A stretch of DNA of 64,000 nt from an uncultured Oscillospiraceae bacterium (GTDB lineage: Bacteria; Bacillota; Clostridia; Oscillospirales; Ruminococcaceae), in NCBI GenBank assembly GCA_934481355.1, contig CAKSPH010000002.1, positions 1-64,000 on the forward strand, in the 5' to 3' direction. A model generated the notes under the pieces. It was not told where the DNA came from. It ran no database searches and saw only the letters and a list, made by a program, of their open reading frames with translations. The stretch's first letter is position 1, and every line of letters begins with the position of its first letter. Shown here piece after piece: positions 16,343-25,582 of this stretch. Position numbers and translations under genes: made by a program.

Positions 16343-17815
16343 ATGATCGAAATACAGAATGTGAATTTCAGATACAGCGGCGGACGTGACGAGGCAGGTC
16401 TGCACAACATCACGCTCACCGTTCCGGACGGCGGGGTGCTGCTGGTCTGCGGCGGCTCCGGCTGCGGAAAATCCACGCTGACGCGGCTTGTCAACGGGCT
16501 TATCCCGCATTTCTATGACGGGGAGCTTTCCGGAAAAGTCACCGTGAACGGTCTGGATATCGCGGAGGCTCAGCTGTATGATACCGCGAAACTGGTTGGT
16601 TCAGTGTTCCAGAATCCGCGGTCGCAGTTCTTCAATGTGGACGCCACCAGCGAGCTCGCATTCTCCTGCGAAAACATGGGAATGCCGGAATCCGAGGTGC
16701 GCTCCCGGGTGGAACGGGCTGTCAATGAGATGAACCTCAAACCACTGCTGGACAGGAGCATTTTCGAGCTTTCCGGCGGCGAGAAGCAGCGTATCGCCTG
16801 CGGCTCCGTGAGCACGCTTTCACCGGGGGTCATGGTGCTTGACGAACCTACTTCCAATCTGGATTTTCCGGGCATTGAGAGCCTGCGTAAAATCATTGAG
16901 ATGTGGAAATCCCTGGGGCGGACGGTGATCATCGCGGAGCACCGGCTGCACTTCCTGAAAGATATTGCGGACAGGGTTATTTACATGGAGTCCGGGGAGA
17001 TAAGGGAGCAGTTCAGCGGTTCGGAATTCTTCGCAAAGCCTGCCGTATTCTTTGAGGAGCACGGGCTGCGCGCTCCGGAGTTATCAGCGGTTTTCAGCCG
17101 GGAGTTTCCGGAGCATAAGCCGGCCGGGACGTTTTCGCTGAGGGATTTCAGCTACTCCTACAAAAACGGAGCCGCGGCGCTCGATATACCGAATGCAGAG
17201 CTTCCGCTGGGCTCGGTTATCGCAATCATCGGCAGCAACGGCGCCGGGAAAACAACGTTCATGCGTTCGTTCTGCGGACTGCTCAGAGGGGACCGTGGAA
17301 CGCTTGAAACAAGCGGAAAAACGCTCAGTTCCAGGAAGCGCATAAAGTGCTGCTACCTTGTCATGCAGGACGTGAATCATCAGCTGTTCACCGAAAGCGT
17401 TCTTGACGAAGTTCTGCTTTCAATGGATAACGAGGATATCCCGGCGGCTGAAGAGATACTCCGCAGCCTTGACCTGCCTGATTTGAAGGCGCTTCACCCG
17501 ATGTCGCTTTCCGGCGGGCAGAAGCAGCGCGCCGCGATAGCGTCGGCACTGGCTTCCGGCCGGGAGTTCATCGTGTTTGACGAGCCTACGAGCGGGCTTG
17601 ACGCCGGGCATATGCAGCAGGCGGCGGACTGCATACTCTCGCTGAAAAATCAGGGCAGGAACGTGATGATAGTCACGCATGACCCGGAGTTCATATCGCG
17701 CTGCTGCGACTATGCGGTGCGGATAGAGCACGGCGGCATTTCGGAGCAGTATGCGCTTGACCGGAGCGGTCGCGAGAGGCTCCGTGAATTCTTTGTCGGA
17801 GGTGCGGAATGGTAA
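16343..17815 (+). CDS. Fused double ECF/ABC ATPase (A1-A2)
   Basis: A 490-aa protein with two ABC domains in tandem. The first has Walker A GGSGCGKST near residue 36, signature LSGGEKQR and Walker B MVLDEPTSNLD. The second has GSNGAGKTT near residue 296, LSGGQKQR and VFDEPTSGLD. Both sites look catalytically complete. In other bacteria the two energising ATPases are separate genes; the fusion is common in dedicated clostridial ECF systems. The stop overlaps the AraC start (ATGGTAA), indicating translational coupling. Confidence 0.92.
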   Translation: MIEIQNVNFRYSGGRDEAGLHNITLTVPDGGVLLVCGGSGCGKSTLTRLVNGLIPHFYDGELSGKVTVNGLDIAEAQLYDTAKLVGSVFQNPRSQFFNVDATSELAFSCENMGMPESEVRSRVERAVNEMNLKPLLDRSIFELSGGEKQRIACGSVSTLSPGVMVLDEPTSNLDFPGIESLRKIIEMWKSLGRTVIIAEHRLHFLKDIADRVIYMESGEIREQFSGSEFFAKPAVFFEEHGLRAPELSAVFSREFPEHKPAGTFSLRDFSYSYKNGAAALDIPNAELPLGSVIAIIGSNGAGKTTFMRSFCGLLRGDRGTLETSGKTLSSRKRIKCCYLVMQDVNHQLFTESVLDEVLLSMDNEDIPAAEEILRSLDLPDLKALHPMSLSGGQKQRAAIASALASGREFIVFDEPTSGLDAGHMQQAADCILSLKNQGRNVMIVTHDPEFISRCCDYAVRIEHGGISEQYALDRSGRERLREFFVGGAEW

Positions 17816-18756
17816 ACGTGGACGGAGAGCTTGGCAGCAACATACGCAAGGTCTGCGAGGACGAAATGTGCGCGGTCTATCAGCTCAAGGACGACGCTGG
17901 CGAGGGACTTATGACGTTCTACCAGGTGTTTCCCGGTTGTATGCTGATTTATAATGATTTTCACATGGAGCATTGTAATTCCCGCTTTGTCCCGAATGCG
18001 GATATGTTCTGCATAGACCACTGCCGTGAGGGACGGCTGGAATGGCAGTCCGGCGACCGCTATTTCTACATAGAGGGCGGCGATATGCAGGCTAATTCCC
18101 GGCAGAAGCACTGCGGTGAATTTTCGTTCCCGCTGAAGCACTACCACGGGCTGACTGTCGGATTCGACATAAACCAGGCGGAACAGTCGCTTCCCCACGT
18201 CATGGAGGGATTTTCCGTTGATCTGCGGAAGCTCCGGGACAAGTTCTGCGCCAGCGATAAGACTTTCGTAATGCGCGCCGGAAAGCAGATCGAGCATATT
18301 TTTTCGGAGCTTTACGACCTCCCGGAAAAGGTTCGCCAGCCGTATTTCAAGATAAAGGTGCTGGAGCTTCTGCTGTTCCTGGACGCGCTGGAGATACCGG
18401 CGGACTGCGGCGAGCGGCAGTATTTCTACAAGGCTCAGGTGGACAAGGCACGGGATATCGTCACGCTGCTGACTTCAAATCTGGAGCGCTGGTACACGCT
18501 CGAGGAGATTTCCGGGAAATTCGATTTTCCGCTGACCTCGCTGAAAAAGTGTTTTCAGGGAATTTACGGCTGCACTATCGCCGCATACATGAAGGAATTC
18601 CGCATGAACGCGGCGGCGGGAATGCTCAAACGCACCGACGAGCCGATAATCTTGATAGCCTCCCGGGTGGGGTACGACAATCCGGGGAAGTTCGCTGCGG
18701 CGTTCCGTTCCGTACTCGGAGTGACCCCGAGCGAATACCGCAGGCTGAATGCCTGA
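17809..18756 (+). CDS. AraC-family transcriptional regulator
   Basis: A 315-aa protein with an N-terminal cupin-like sensing region and a C-terminal double helix-turn-helix (about 215-313): LEEISGKFDFPLTSLKKCF, then ILIASRVGYDNPGKFAAAF and TPSEYRR. Overlap with the ATPase gene and position between ECF genes and an ABC pair resemble YbtA-type regulators of siderophore systems. It probably controls both flanking transport units. Directly repeated ATGGAGC boxes 19 bp apart lie just after its stop. Confidence 0.85.
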   Translation: MVNVDGELGSNIRKVCEDEMCAVYQLKDDAGEGLMTFYQVFPGCMLIYNDFHMEHCNSRFVPNADMFCIDHCREGRLEWQSGDRYFYIEGGDMQANSRQKHCGEFSFPLKHYHGLTVGFDINQAEQSLPHVMEGFSVDLRKLRDKFCASDKTFVMRAGKQIEHIFSELYDLPEKVRQPYFKIKVLELLLFLDALEIPADCGERQYFYKAQVDKARDIVTLLTSNLERWYTLEEISGKFDFPLTSLKKCFQGIYGCTIAAYMKEFRMNAAAGMLKRTDEPIILIASRVGYDNPGKFAAAFRSVLGVTPSEYRRLNA

Positions 18757-18782
18757 ATGGAGCATTCCGGACGGCATGGAGC
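18757..18782. promoter_or_regulatory. Direct-repeat operator candidate for the AraC regulator
   Basis: ATGGAGC occurs at 18757-18763 and 18776-18782, nearly two helical turns apart, as usual for AraC-family sites. A TATAAT at 18805-18810 follows, with no good -35 box, as expected for an activator-dependent promoter of the downstream ABC genes. Confidence 0.35.
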
Positions 18783-18809
18783 TGAAATAATGGTTTGATT
18801 GCGCTATAA

Positions 18810-18840
18810 TTAAGACGTTCCGAAATAAGGAGCGTCTTAA
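18810..18840. terminator. Hairpin abutted by a MITE-like repeat
   Basis: TTAAGACG and CGTCTTAA pair across a 15-base centre. The MITE-like element begins at the very next base, so any original T tract would have been displaced. Confidence 0.4.
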
Positions 18841-18999
18841 GGTCACCTCTAAAAACCTTGTTTGAGTGAAAATGTGTATAGCACACCGCCTGCTTCTTCA
18901 AACCTCCTCGTAAGGCATACAGCCTTACTTCGTCGGCTTTCATCGCATTCGGCGCACTCTACCCATTTTCACTTTTCAAACCGGTTTTTAGAGGTTCCC
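18841..18999. repeat. MITE-like repeat, subfamily A, full copy (159 bp)
   Basis: Begins GGTCACCTCTAAAAACC-TTGTTTGAGTGAAAATG and ends CATTTTCACTTTTCAAA-CCGGTTTTTAGAGGTTCCC, so the ends are imperfect inverted repeats of about 35 bp. It holds an internal hairpin GTAAGGC...GCCTTAC. Flanked by TTAA on the left and ATAA on the right. Located in the leader of the ABC pair. Confidence 0.8.
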
Positions 19000-19021
19000 A
19001 TAATTTTCTGGAGGTTTTTCA

Positions 19022-20797
19022 ATGAAAAAGAAAGGTACATTCTCCGTGGTGCTATCCTTTGCGAAGCAGTGCCGCGGAAAAATGCTGGCTTCCGTGCTAC
19101 TCGCGATCGTCGGGGTTGCCGGAGGTCTGCTGCCGTATATCGGCGTTTACCGGATAATAATGCTGTTCTTTGAGGGCAGGGCGGAAATGGGCACGGTGCT
19201 TCCGTGGACAGGGCTTTGCGTCGGCGGATATGTCGTGAAGCTGCTGTTTCACGCGCTTTCCACGACCTGCTCGCATATTTCCGCCTATACGATACTTGAA
19301 AGCATACGCCGCACCATAGCCGAAAAGCTGATGAAAATACCCCTCGGCAGCGTGGCTTCAAGGACCGCCGGAGAATGGAAAAGCGCCATCGCTGACCGCG
19401 TGGAAACCATAGAGCTTCCTCTGGCGCATATGATACCGGAGGGCGTTTCGAACCTGCTGCTACCGGTGTGCGTGTTCGGTTATCTGCTGTCCATGGACTG
19501 GCGCGTCGCGCTGGCTTCCCTTGCCTGCGTGCCCGTCGGAGCCGTGGTGTTTGCAATAATGATGCGGAATTACAGCTCCCAGTACGATAAGTACATGAAG
19601 GCTTCGGAGCACGTCAACAGCGTTATCGTTGAGTACACCGAGGGAATCCAGGTCATCAAGGCATTCAGCCAGTCAACGGATTCCTACCGGAAATACGCGG
19701 ATTCCGTGCGTTCGTTCAAGGATTTCACGCTTGCGTGGTTCCGCTCCACATGGGGGCTTATGAGCCTCGGAGGTGCGATACTTCCGTCAACCATGCTGGG
19801 TATCCTCCCGGTGGGAGTGCTGCTGTACTGCTCCGGAGCGCTGACCCCGGCGCAGCTTACGCTTGCAATGATACTCTCGATGAGCATTATCGGTCCGGTC
19901 AGCTGGTTCACAAACGCGGTCAACGAGTACAAGTCCATTCAGTACGCGGTCCGGGATATCGAGGAGATCCTTGAAATTCCGGAGCTGCCGGAAAAGACGG
20001 AAGAAGCGAAGCTGAACAGCCCGGAAATCACGCTCAGCAACGTGCGGTTCGCTTATAACGCTCAGGACGGCGACGTGCTCCGCGGAATAAACCTCACGCT
20101 TCCGCAGGGCAGCTTCACGGCTCTGGTGGGACCCTCCGGCGGCGGAAAGAGCACCCTTGCGAAGCTGATAGCCCGATTCTGGGACGTAAGCTCCGGCAGC
20201 ATAACCCTCGGCGGCGTGGATATCCGGGAAATACCGCTGAAGCAGCTTTCGGATAACATCAGCTATGTGGCGCAGGACAACTTCCTTTTCAACTGTTCAC
20301 TGTTTGAAAATATCCGTATGGGCAAACCGGCCGCTTCCGACGCCGAGGTAATGACGGCTGCTGAGGCGGCGCAGTGCGGGGAGTTCATTTCGCGGCTGGA
20401 ACGCGGCTGGGACACTCCCGCCGGGGAAGCCGGGGGGAAGCTCTCCGGCGGCGAACGCCAGCGGATAGCCATTGCCCGGGCGATACTCAAGGACGCCCCG
20501 GTAGTCATTCTTGACGAAGCCACGGCGTTCACCGACCCGGAGAACGAAGCGCAGTTACAGCGCTCCATAGCAAGGCTGACAAAGGGCAAAACGCTGCTGG
20601 TGATAGCCCACAGGCTGTCAACGATAAAGGACGCAGATAACATCGTCCTGCTGAAAAACGGCACGGTGGAGTGCTCCGGAACTCACAGCGAGCTGCTTGA
20701 AAAGAGCGCATTGTATCATGATATGTGGCAGGCGCACATCGGTGCGAAGCACTGGTCGGCGGATAATTCCGGAAAGGAGGCGGCTGAATATGTTTGA
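19022..20797 (+). CDS. ABC exporter-type half transporter, first of a pair
   Basis: A 591-aa protein with an N-terminal six-helix membrane domain (about 20-310) and a C-terminal ATPase: Walker A GPSGGGKST near residue 371, signature LSGGERQR, Walker B VVILDEATAFTDPENE. It is adjacent and coupled to a second half transporter, so the two very likely form a heterodimer, as in IrtAB or YbtPQ. Those import metal-chelate complexes despite the exporter fold; drug or peptide export is the alternative. The ribosome binding site is GGAGG. It overlaps the next gene by 8 bp. Confidence 0.9.
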   Translation: MKKKGTFSVVLSFAKQCRGKMLASVLLAIVGVAGGLLPYIGVYRIIMLFFEGRAEMGTVLPWTGLCVGGYVVKLLFHALSTTCSHISAYTILESIRRTIAEKLMKIPLGSVASRTAGEWKSAIADRVETIELPLAHMIPEGVSNLLLPVCVFGYLLSMDWRVALASLACVPVGAVVFAIMMRNYSSQYDKYMKASEHVNSVIVEYTEGIQVIKAFSQSTDSYRKYADSVRSFKDFTLAWFRSTWGLMSLGGAILPSTMLGILPVGVLLYCSGALTPAQLTLAMILSMSIIGPVSWFTNAVNEYKSIQYAVRDIEEILEIPELPEKTEEAKLNSPEITLSNVRFAYNAQDGDVLRGINLTLPQGSFTALVGPSGGGKSTLAKLIARFWDVSSGSITLGGVDIREIPLKQLSDNISYVAQDNFLFNCSLFENIRMGKPAASDAEVMTAAEAAQCGEFISRLERGWDTPAGEAGGKLSGGERQRIAIARAILKDAPVVILDEATAFTDPENEAQLQRSIARLTKGKTLLVIAHRLSTIKDADNIVLLKNGTVECSGTHSELLEKSALYHDMWQAHIGAKHWSADNSGKEAAEYV

Positions 20798-22535
20798 AAC
20801 AGTCCGGCGTATAGTCAGATGGACGGGACAGTATAAAAGCCGGCTTTACTGGGGATTCCTGTGGTCGTTTCTACAGACGGTTTTCTCAGCAATGCCGGTA
20901 ATCGGCGCGGCGTATTTCCTTGACCTTATGATAAAGGACAGCCGCGGCGAAACGGAGCTTACACCACAGACCGCATGGCTTGCCCTGGGATTCATGGCGG
21001 CCGCAATTGCCGGAAGATTCCTGTTTTCGTACCTGCGGGCAGTGTTCCAGGACAGCATTTCCTACGAAAAGACCGCCGAGGAGCGCATAAAAATAGGAAG
21101 CATCCTGAAGCGCGTATCCCTTGGTTTTTTCGACAGCAACAACACCGGCGACCTTGCCGGCGCGGTAACGACTGATCTGTCCGTATTCGAGATGTACGCC
21201 ATGAAAATGACCGACACCATAATCGGAGCGTACGTCCATGCGGCGGCTATGATATTATGCCTTGTGTTCTTCTGTCCGCTGGCGGCGGTGATTGCCGTCG
21301 TTGGTATCCTGGCTTCCGGATTATTCCTGCACCTGCTGAGCCGCGCCAGCGGAAAGAACGCCCCGGTTCACCAGCAGGCACAGAACGACCTCATCGCTTC
21401 GGTGATCGAATTCGTGCGCGGTATCGCGGTAGTCCGCTCCTACGGAAAGCAGGGCAACGCCGTTCAGGGGATTTTCGGCGCTTTCGCCGAGCACCGCAGA
21501 ATAAATATCAGGATCGAGCTGGACTACGTCGGCGTGAATGCGCTGCACCTGCTCTGTCTGAAGCTGGCTTCCGTGGGAATTGTGCTGGTGTCGGCGGTTC
21601 TTACGATGAACGGTTCCATGCCGCTTGCGGTGTTCCTTATGATGTCGGTTTTCTCGTTCACGATATTCTCCCAGGTGGAGCAGGTGCAGAACGGCGCGCA
21701 CACCATGCAGCTCATCAAATCTGCAATGGATAAGCTGGAGAAAATAGAGCAGGCGCAGTTTATCGACACTGATTCCCGGGATATAACTCCGCAGAACTGC
21801 GATATCGGGTTCCGGGATGTTTGCTTCGGGTACGGCAGGCGCAAAGTCCTGGACAACGTTACGTTCGCTATCCCGGAGGGTACGACTACCGCCATAGTTG
21901 GACCTTCCGGCAGCGGAAAGACCACGATATGCAGCCTGCTTGCGAGATTCTGGGACGTGGATTCCGGCAGCATAACGCTTGGCGGCACTGATATCAGGGA
22001 ATTTACCTGCGACAGCCTGCTTGCCAATATTTCGATGGTGTTCCAGAATGTATATCTTTTCCATGACACGATACGCAATAATATATGCTTCGGCAGACAG
22101 GAAGCAACGGAGGCAGAAATGATATCCGCCGCGAAAAAGGCACAGTGCCATGAGTTCATAATGTCCCTGCCGAATGGCTATGATACGGTCATAGGCGAGG
22201 GCGGCTCGTCGCTTTCCGGCGGTGAGAAGCAACGTATATCCATTGCCCGGGCAATACTGAAGGACGCCCCGATAGTTATTCTTGACGAAGCCACAGCCAG
22301 TGTTGATCCGGAAAACGAGCACCTCATACAGTCGGCGATATCTGAGCTTGCAAGAGGAAAAACGCTCATCACCATAGCCCACAGGCTGGCAACAATAGAG
22401 AATGCACAGCAGATACTTGTCGTGGACGGCGGACATATTGTTCAGCGTGGAACTCACCGTGAACTTATCGGGCAGCCCGGCAGATACGCTGATTTCGTCC
22501 GGATACGCGAGCAGTCCGAGGGCTGGAGAATGTAA
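20790..22535 (+). CDS. ABC exporter-type half transporter, second of a pair
   Basis: A 581-aa protein with a membrane domain (about 15-310) and an ATPase domain: Walker A GPSGSGKTT near residue 371, signature LSGGEKQR, Walker B IVILDEATASVDPENE. The start at 20790 is preceded by GGAGG inside the preceding gene; longer upstream ATGs lack a ribosome binding site. It is the presumed partner of the preceding protein. A strong bidirectional terminator follows, closing the transport cluster that starts at 15021. Confidence 0.9.
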   Translation: MFETVRRIVRWTGQYKSRLYWGFLWSFLQTVFSAMPVIGAAYFLDLMIKDSRGETELTPQTAWLALGFMAAAIAGRFLFSYLRAVFQDSISYEKTAEERIKIGSILKRVSLGFFDSNNTGDLAGAVTTDLSVFEMYAMKMTDTIIGAYVHAAAMILCLVFFCPLAAVIAVVGILASGLFLHLLSRASGKNAPVHQQAQNDLIASVIEFVRGIAVVRSYGKQGNAVQGIFGAFAEHRRINIRIELDYVGVNALHLLCLKLASVGIVLVSAVLTMNGSMPLAVFLMMSVFSFTIFSQVEQVQNGAHTMQLIKSAMDKLEKIEQAQFIDTDSRDITPQNCDIGFRDVCFGYGRRKVLDNVTFAIPEGTTTAIVGPSGSGKTTICSLLARFWDVDSGSITLGGTDIREFTCDSLLANISMVFQNVYLFHDTIRNNICFGRQEATEAEMISAAKKAQCHEFIMSLPNGYDTVIGEGGSSLSGGEKQRISIARAILKDAPIVILDEATASVDPENEHLIQSAISELARGKTLITIAHRLATIENAQQILVVDGGHIVQRGTHRELIGQPGRYADFVRIREQSEGWRM

Positions 22536-22589
22536 ATATATGTCTCCTGTTCCTGAGCCGGAGCACTCCAAATTCAAGTATCAATAATA

Positions 22590-22628
22590 ACAGCACCGGA
22601 AGTGAACGAAAATCACTTCCGGTGCTGT
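22590..22628. terminator. Strong 16-bp terminator hairpin
   Basis: ACAGCACCGGAAGTGA pairs perfectly with TCACTTCCGGTGCTGT around a 7-base loop, followed by TTG. It lies between the ABC gene and the convergent kinase remnant. Confidence 0.8.
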
Positions 22629-22645
22629 TTGTTATCAAGGGATAA

Positions 22646-22985
22646 TCAGAACCCGCCGTAATGTTTCAGGGTTTCTGCTGCTATCTCAGAACCAATCCTC
22701 ATAGCCTTTTCAATATCATTTTCAAGCATATACGAGCATACGAATCCGGCATGGCAGCTGTCGCCGCACCCGCTGCCCTTTAAAGTATGTGACGCTTCCC
22801 CGTTCTGCAAGGGATATATTGAACAGGCAATCATATCATAAAGAAATCAATGTACGGTGCAAAACGTTCCATATCAGCAAGATCCGCCCCGGACGTTTTC
22901 TTCAGTTCAACTACCTGACAAATAGAGTCTGAACGCCGAACCGTGTAACCGCCAATAATCCCCGCAGAAATCGCGGCGGATTGTA
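22646..22985 (-). pseudogene. Remnant of a PfkB-family sugar kinase
   Basis: Two frames carry kinase-like fragments. One ends ELKKTSGADLADMERFAPYIDFFM (shown in two pieces in the protein: ELKKTSGADL and ERFAPYIDFF) and then hits TGA near 22831. The other starts at 22834 and contains HTLKGSGCGDSCHAGFV, the GAGD-type anion hole and catalytic Asp of PfkB kinases, running to a normal C-terminus at 22646. The N-terminal half is absent. It abuts the 3' end of galT, so an intact sugar kinase may once have formed an operon with it. Confidence 0.6.
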
Positions 22986-22987
22986 TA

Positions 22988-24478
22988 TCAGAGCGTATCA
23001 ACAAATCTGAGGAATGCTGCCCTGCCGTTTTCATCGCGCTTGAATACTCCCGCGTCAGCAAGCACCTGACCGAATACCTTTCCGACCTCCAGGCGGATAA
23101 TATCCATCGCATTGTCCGCGTTGAATTCGGGGTGATCCGCCAGCACCTGTTCTGCCCAGACAGCATGGGAGGATATCCTCTCGTCATCGGCGATATCCGC
23201 GCCGGAAAGCATTGCGTCCCTGAGTATCTCGAGCTCAGTTGCAAGTCTTGCGGGGAGCACTGCGAGTCCCATTACCTCGATAAGCCCGATGTTCTCCTTT
23301 TTGATGTGGTGAAGCTCAGGCGCCGGGTGGAAGATACCGAGCGGGCGTTCCCCGGAGGTTATGTTGTTCCTCAGCACGAGGTCGCACTCATACTGGGAGC
23401 CGTTCATTCTGGCGATAGGAGTTATCGTGTTATGCGGAACTCCGTCAGTCTGCGCGAAAATTCCGGCGCTTTCGTCCGTGTAGGCTCTCCACTTTTTAAG
23501 GACCTCTGCGCAGGCAGCGGACAGTGAAGCGCGGTTGTACGATGACAGCCTGATAACGGACATCGGCCACTTTACGATACCAGCGTTTACGTCCGGGTGA
23601 TTTCTGAGCAGGAACGGCTTTTCAACCGAAGCCCTCGCCATGGGGAACGTGTAGTGTCCGCCCTGGAAATGCTCGTGCGTGAGAATGGAACCGCCGACAA
23701 TGGGCAGGTCTGCGTTGGAACCGAGCATATAATGCGGGAACTGCTCGATGAAATCAAACAGCTTGTCGAATACCGCGTCATCAATGACCATCGGAATATG
23801 CTGCTTGTTGAACACGATGCAGTGCTCGTTGTAATATCCATACGGGGAGTACTGGAGATACCACTCGGAGCCGTTCATCTCCACCGTTACCGGGCGGAGA
23901 TTCTGGCGGGCGGGGTGGTTGAGGCGTCCGGCGTAGCCCATGTTTTCAGCGCAGAGCTGACACTTGGGGTAGTTCACGGATTTCTGGGTCTTTGCCGCCG
24001 CGATATCCCGGGGATCCTTTTCCGGCTTGGAGCGGTTGATGGTGATGTCCAGCGTTCCGTACTCGGAGTCGTATGTCCACTTCATGTCCCTTGCGATACG
24101 CTCGGCGCGGACGTAGTTCAGCTTCCTGCTGAAATCGTAGTACCAGTCGGTTGCCGCTTCGGGGCTTGCCGCATAGCGGCGCCTGAACTCCGCGTTGACC
24201 TCCCGCGGGAAAGGCGTGAAAACACCCATCAGCCTAGTGTCGAACAGATCCCTCGAAACTGCGGTATCCTGTATGATCCCGTTTTCACAGGCATAGGCTA
24301 TCAGCGGTTCCAGCAGAGCCTCAACGGACGCGTTCTCATCATCGGCACTGTTATCCTCCCATTCTGTGAGCCGGAGGATATCCATAAGCTGGTTGCGGAC
24401 GACAAATTCGTCCTCGGCGGCGATTAGCCCGCTTCTCTCGGCGTATTTTATGAGCTTCTGAATGTCTTCGTATATCAT
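22988..24478 (-). CDS. galT: UDP-glucose:hexose-1-phosphate uridylyltransferase, class II
   Basis: A 496-aa GalT of the Firmicutes type. It transfers UMP from UDP-glucose to galactose-1-phosphate in the Leloir pathway. Seen: N-terminal IQKLIKYAERSGLI, the central segment NYPKCQLCAENMGYAGR and THEHFQGGHYTFPM with its histidines, and a C-terminal domain ending LRFVDTL. The length is typical. The start at 24478 has GAGGG eight bases upstream; an upstream ATG lacks a site. Neither galK nor galE is in the window; the neighbouring sugar kinase is broken. Confidence 0.93.
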   Translation of the reverse strand: MIYEDIQKLIKYAERSGLIAAEDEFVVRNQLMDILRLTEWEDNSADDENASVEALLEPLIAYACENGIIQDTAVSRDLFDTRLMGVFTPFPREVNAEFRRRYAASPEAATDWYYDFSRKLNYVRAERIARDMKWTYDSEYGTLDITINRSKPEKDPRDIAAAKTQKSVNYPKCQLCAENMGYAGRLNHPARQNLRPVTVEMNGSEWYLQYSPYGYYNEHCIVFNKQHIPMVIDDAVFDKLFDFIEQFPHYMLGSNADLPIVGGSILTHEHFQGGHYTFPMARASVEKPFLLRNHPDVNAGIVKWPMSVIRLSSYNRASLSAACAEVLKKWRAYTDESAGIFAQTDGVPHNTITPIARMNGSQYECDLVLRNNITSGERPLGIFHPAPELHHIKKENIGLIEVMGLAVLPARLATELEILRDAMLSGADIADDERISSHAVWAEQVLADHPEFNADNAMDIIRLEVGKVFGQVLADAGVFKRDENGRAAFLRFVDTL

Positions 24479-24581
24479 GTCGGTTCCCTCGCTTGTAAAA
24501 TGTGTGCCGTTAAGCACTTAACCTTATTATATTCCACATCGGGGAATAAGTCAATAGATTTCTTAAAAAGAAAGCGGATTT

Positions 24582-25244
24582 TCAGTCCGGCATAGCCTCG
24601 GCTTTCATGCACAGCTCATAGAACGGCGCTATCTTCCGGAAGTCCCGCGCCACCCGCTGCGAGAGCTTTTCGGAGAACATTATCTCCGGGTCGGCGGTAC
24701 TGAAAGAAAGTCCGATGTCCTTGCGGTCGAGCCAGCTGCGGAGCTCCCCGGGCTGGTCCGGGAACTTGCTGCGTTTGTACATATCGCCGTACAGCGTGAA
24801 TACCTTCTGCTTTTCTACCGCGAGGAACGCTTCCCTGAATTTATCGTCCCCGGCGAGGATAAGCCCCCTCAGCTTCTGCATTGAGGAAGCGGAAGCGCAG
24901 TAGTACCCGCAGCCGTAACTTATCCCGGAGGCTCCGATGGAGAAATAAAACCCCGGCAGCGCGTGATACTGCTCCCTTGTGCGGCTGAACGTGTACCAGA
25001 TATGGTCGCGGAATATGGAATCGGGATTCAGGCGCATATCGCGGTATATCCGGGAAATGCGGTTCGGGTTTATTTCAATGAGCGGGTCTGTTTTAAGGAT
25101 AGTAGGCGCTACGTCGGAGATAAGCTGCTTCATCGGCTCCGTAACGTATGTCTGGTAATCCTGCTTGTGCTGCCGGAACCAGTCGCGGCTGTCGTGCAGG
25201 CGGTTCTCAAAAAGGAAATCAACGGAATTCTGGGAAAAAGGCAT
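24582..25244 (-). CDS. DUF2461 family protein
   Basis: A 220-aa protein of the DUF2461/TIGR02453 family. Recognisable family features are the N-terminal FLFENRLHDSRDWFRQHK, the middle NRISRIYRDMRLNPD and GFYFSIGASG. The function is unknown. Cytoplasmic, no signal. The start at 25244 is preceded by AGGAG at good spacing. It is divergent from the small terminase-linked gene. Confidence 0.85.
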   Translation of the reverse strand: MPFSQNSVDFLFENRLHDSRDWFRQHKQDYQTYVTEPMKQLISDVAPTILKTDPLIEINPNRISRIYRDMRLNPDSIFRDHIWYTFSRTREQYHALPGFYFSIGASGISYGCGYYCASASSMQKLRGLILAGDDKFREAFLAVEKQKVFTLYGDMYKRSKFPDQPGELRSWLDRKDIGLSFSTADPEIMFSEKLSQRVARDFRKIAPFYELCMKAEAMPD

Positions 25245-25330
25245 ATCAAAGCTCCTGTTTGCAGTAAATTGCACTCCGTTCCTCTGTAATATCAGTATGC
25301 AGGGGTGTTCCCTGCGGAAAGGAGTATTAT

Positions 25331-25582
25331 ATGGCAGTAAAAATGACGGCGGCGGACTTTTTTGAAAAGAATAACGCCGCATTTATGAAATTCGGGAAGA
25401 TGTTCACCAAAAAGCTGACAGATCAGGCGCTTATAGATTCCCTTGCGGAAAAGGACCTGGAGAAGCTTGCCAAGGTGTTCAGGCTGGTGTTTGAAATGCT
25501 GGCGGAAAACTCCCCGGACAGCGGCACACAGCTTGCGGCGATGATATCCGCCTATTCCGAGATAAAGGAGGACGAGCCGTGA
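25331..25582 (+). CDS. Small helical protein coupled to terminase (TerS-like position)
   Basis: An 83-aa, mostly helical, soluble protein (FEKNNAAFMKFGKMFTKKL...). It lies directly before, and overlaps by 4 bp, the terminase large subunit gene, the position of a small terminase subunit. No DNA-binding motif can be named. A ribosome binding site GGAAAGGAG precedes the ATG. It may be a diverged TerS or a phage-derived accessory protein. Confidence 0.7.
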   Translation: MAVKMTAADFFEKNNAAFMKFGKMFTKKLTDQALIDSLAEKDLEKLAKVFRLVFEMLAENSPDSGTQLAAMISAYSEIKEDEP

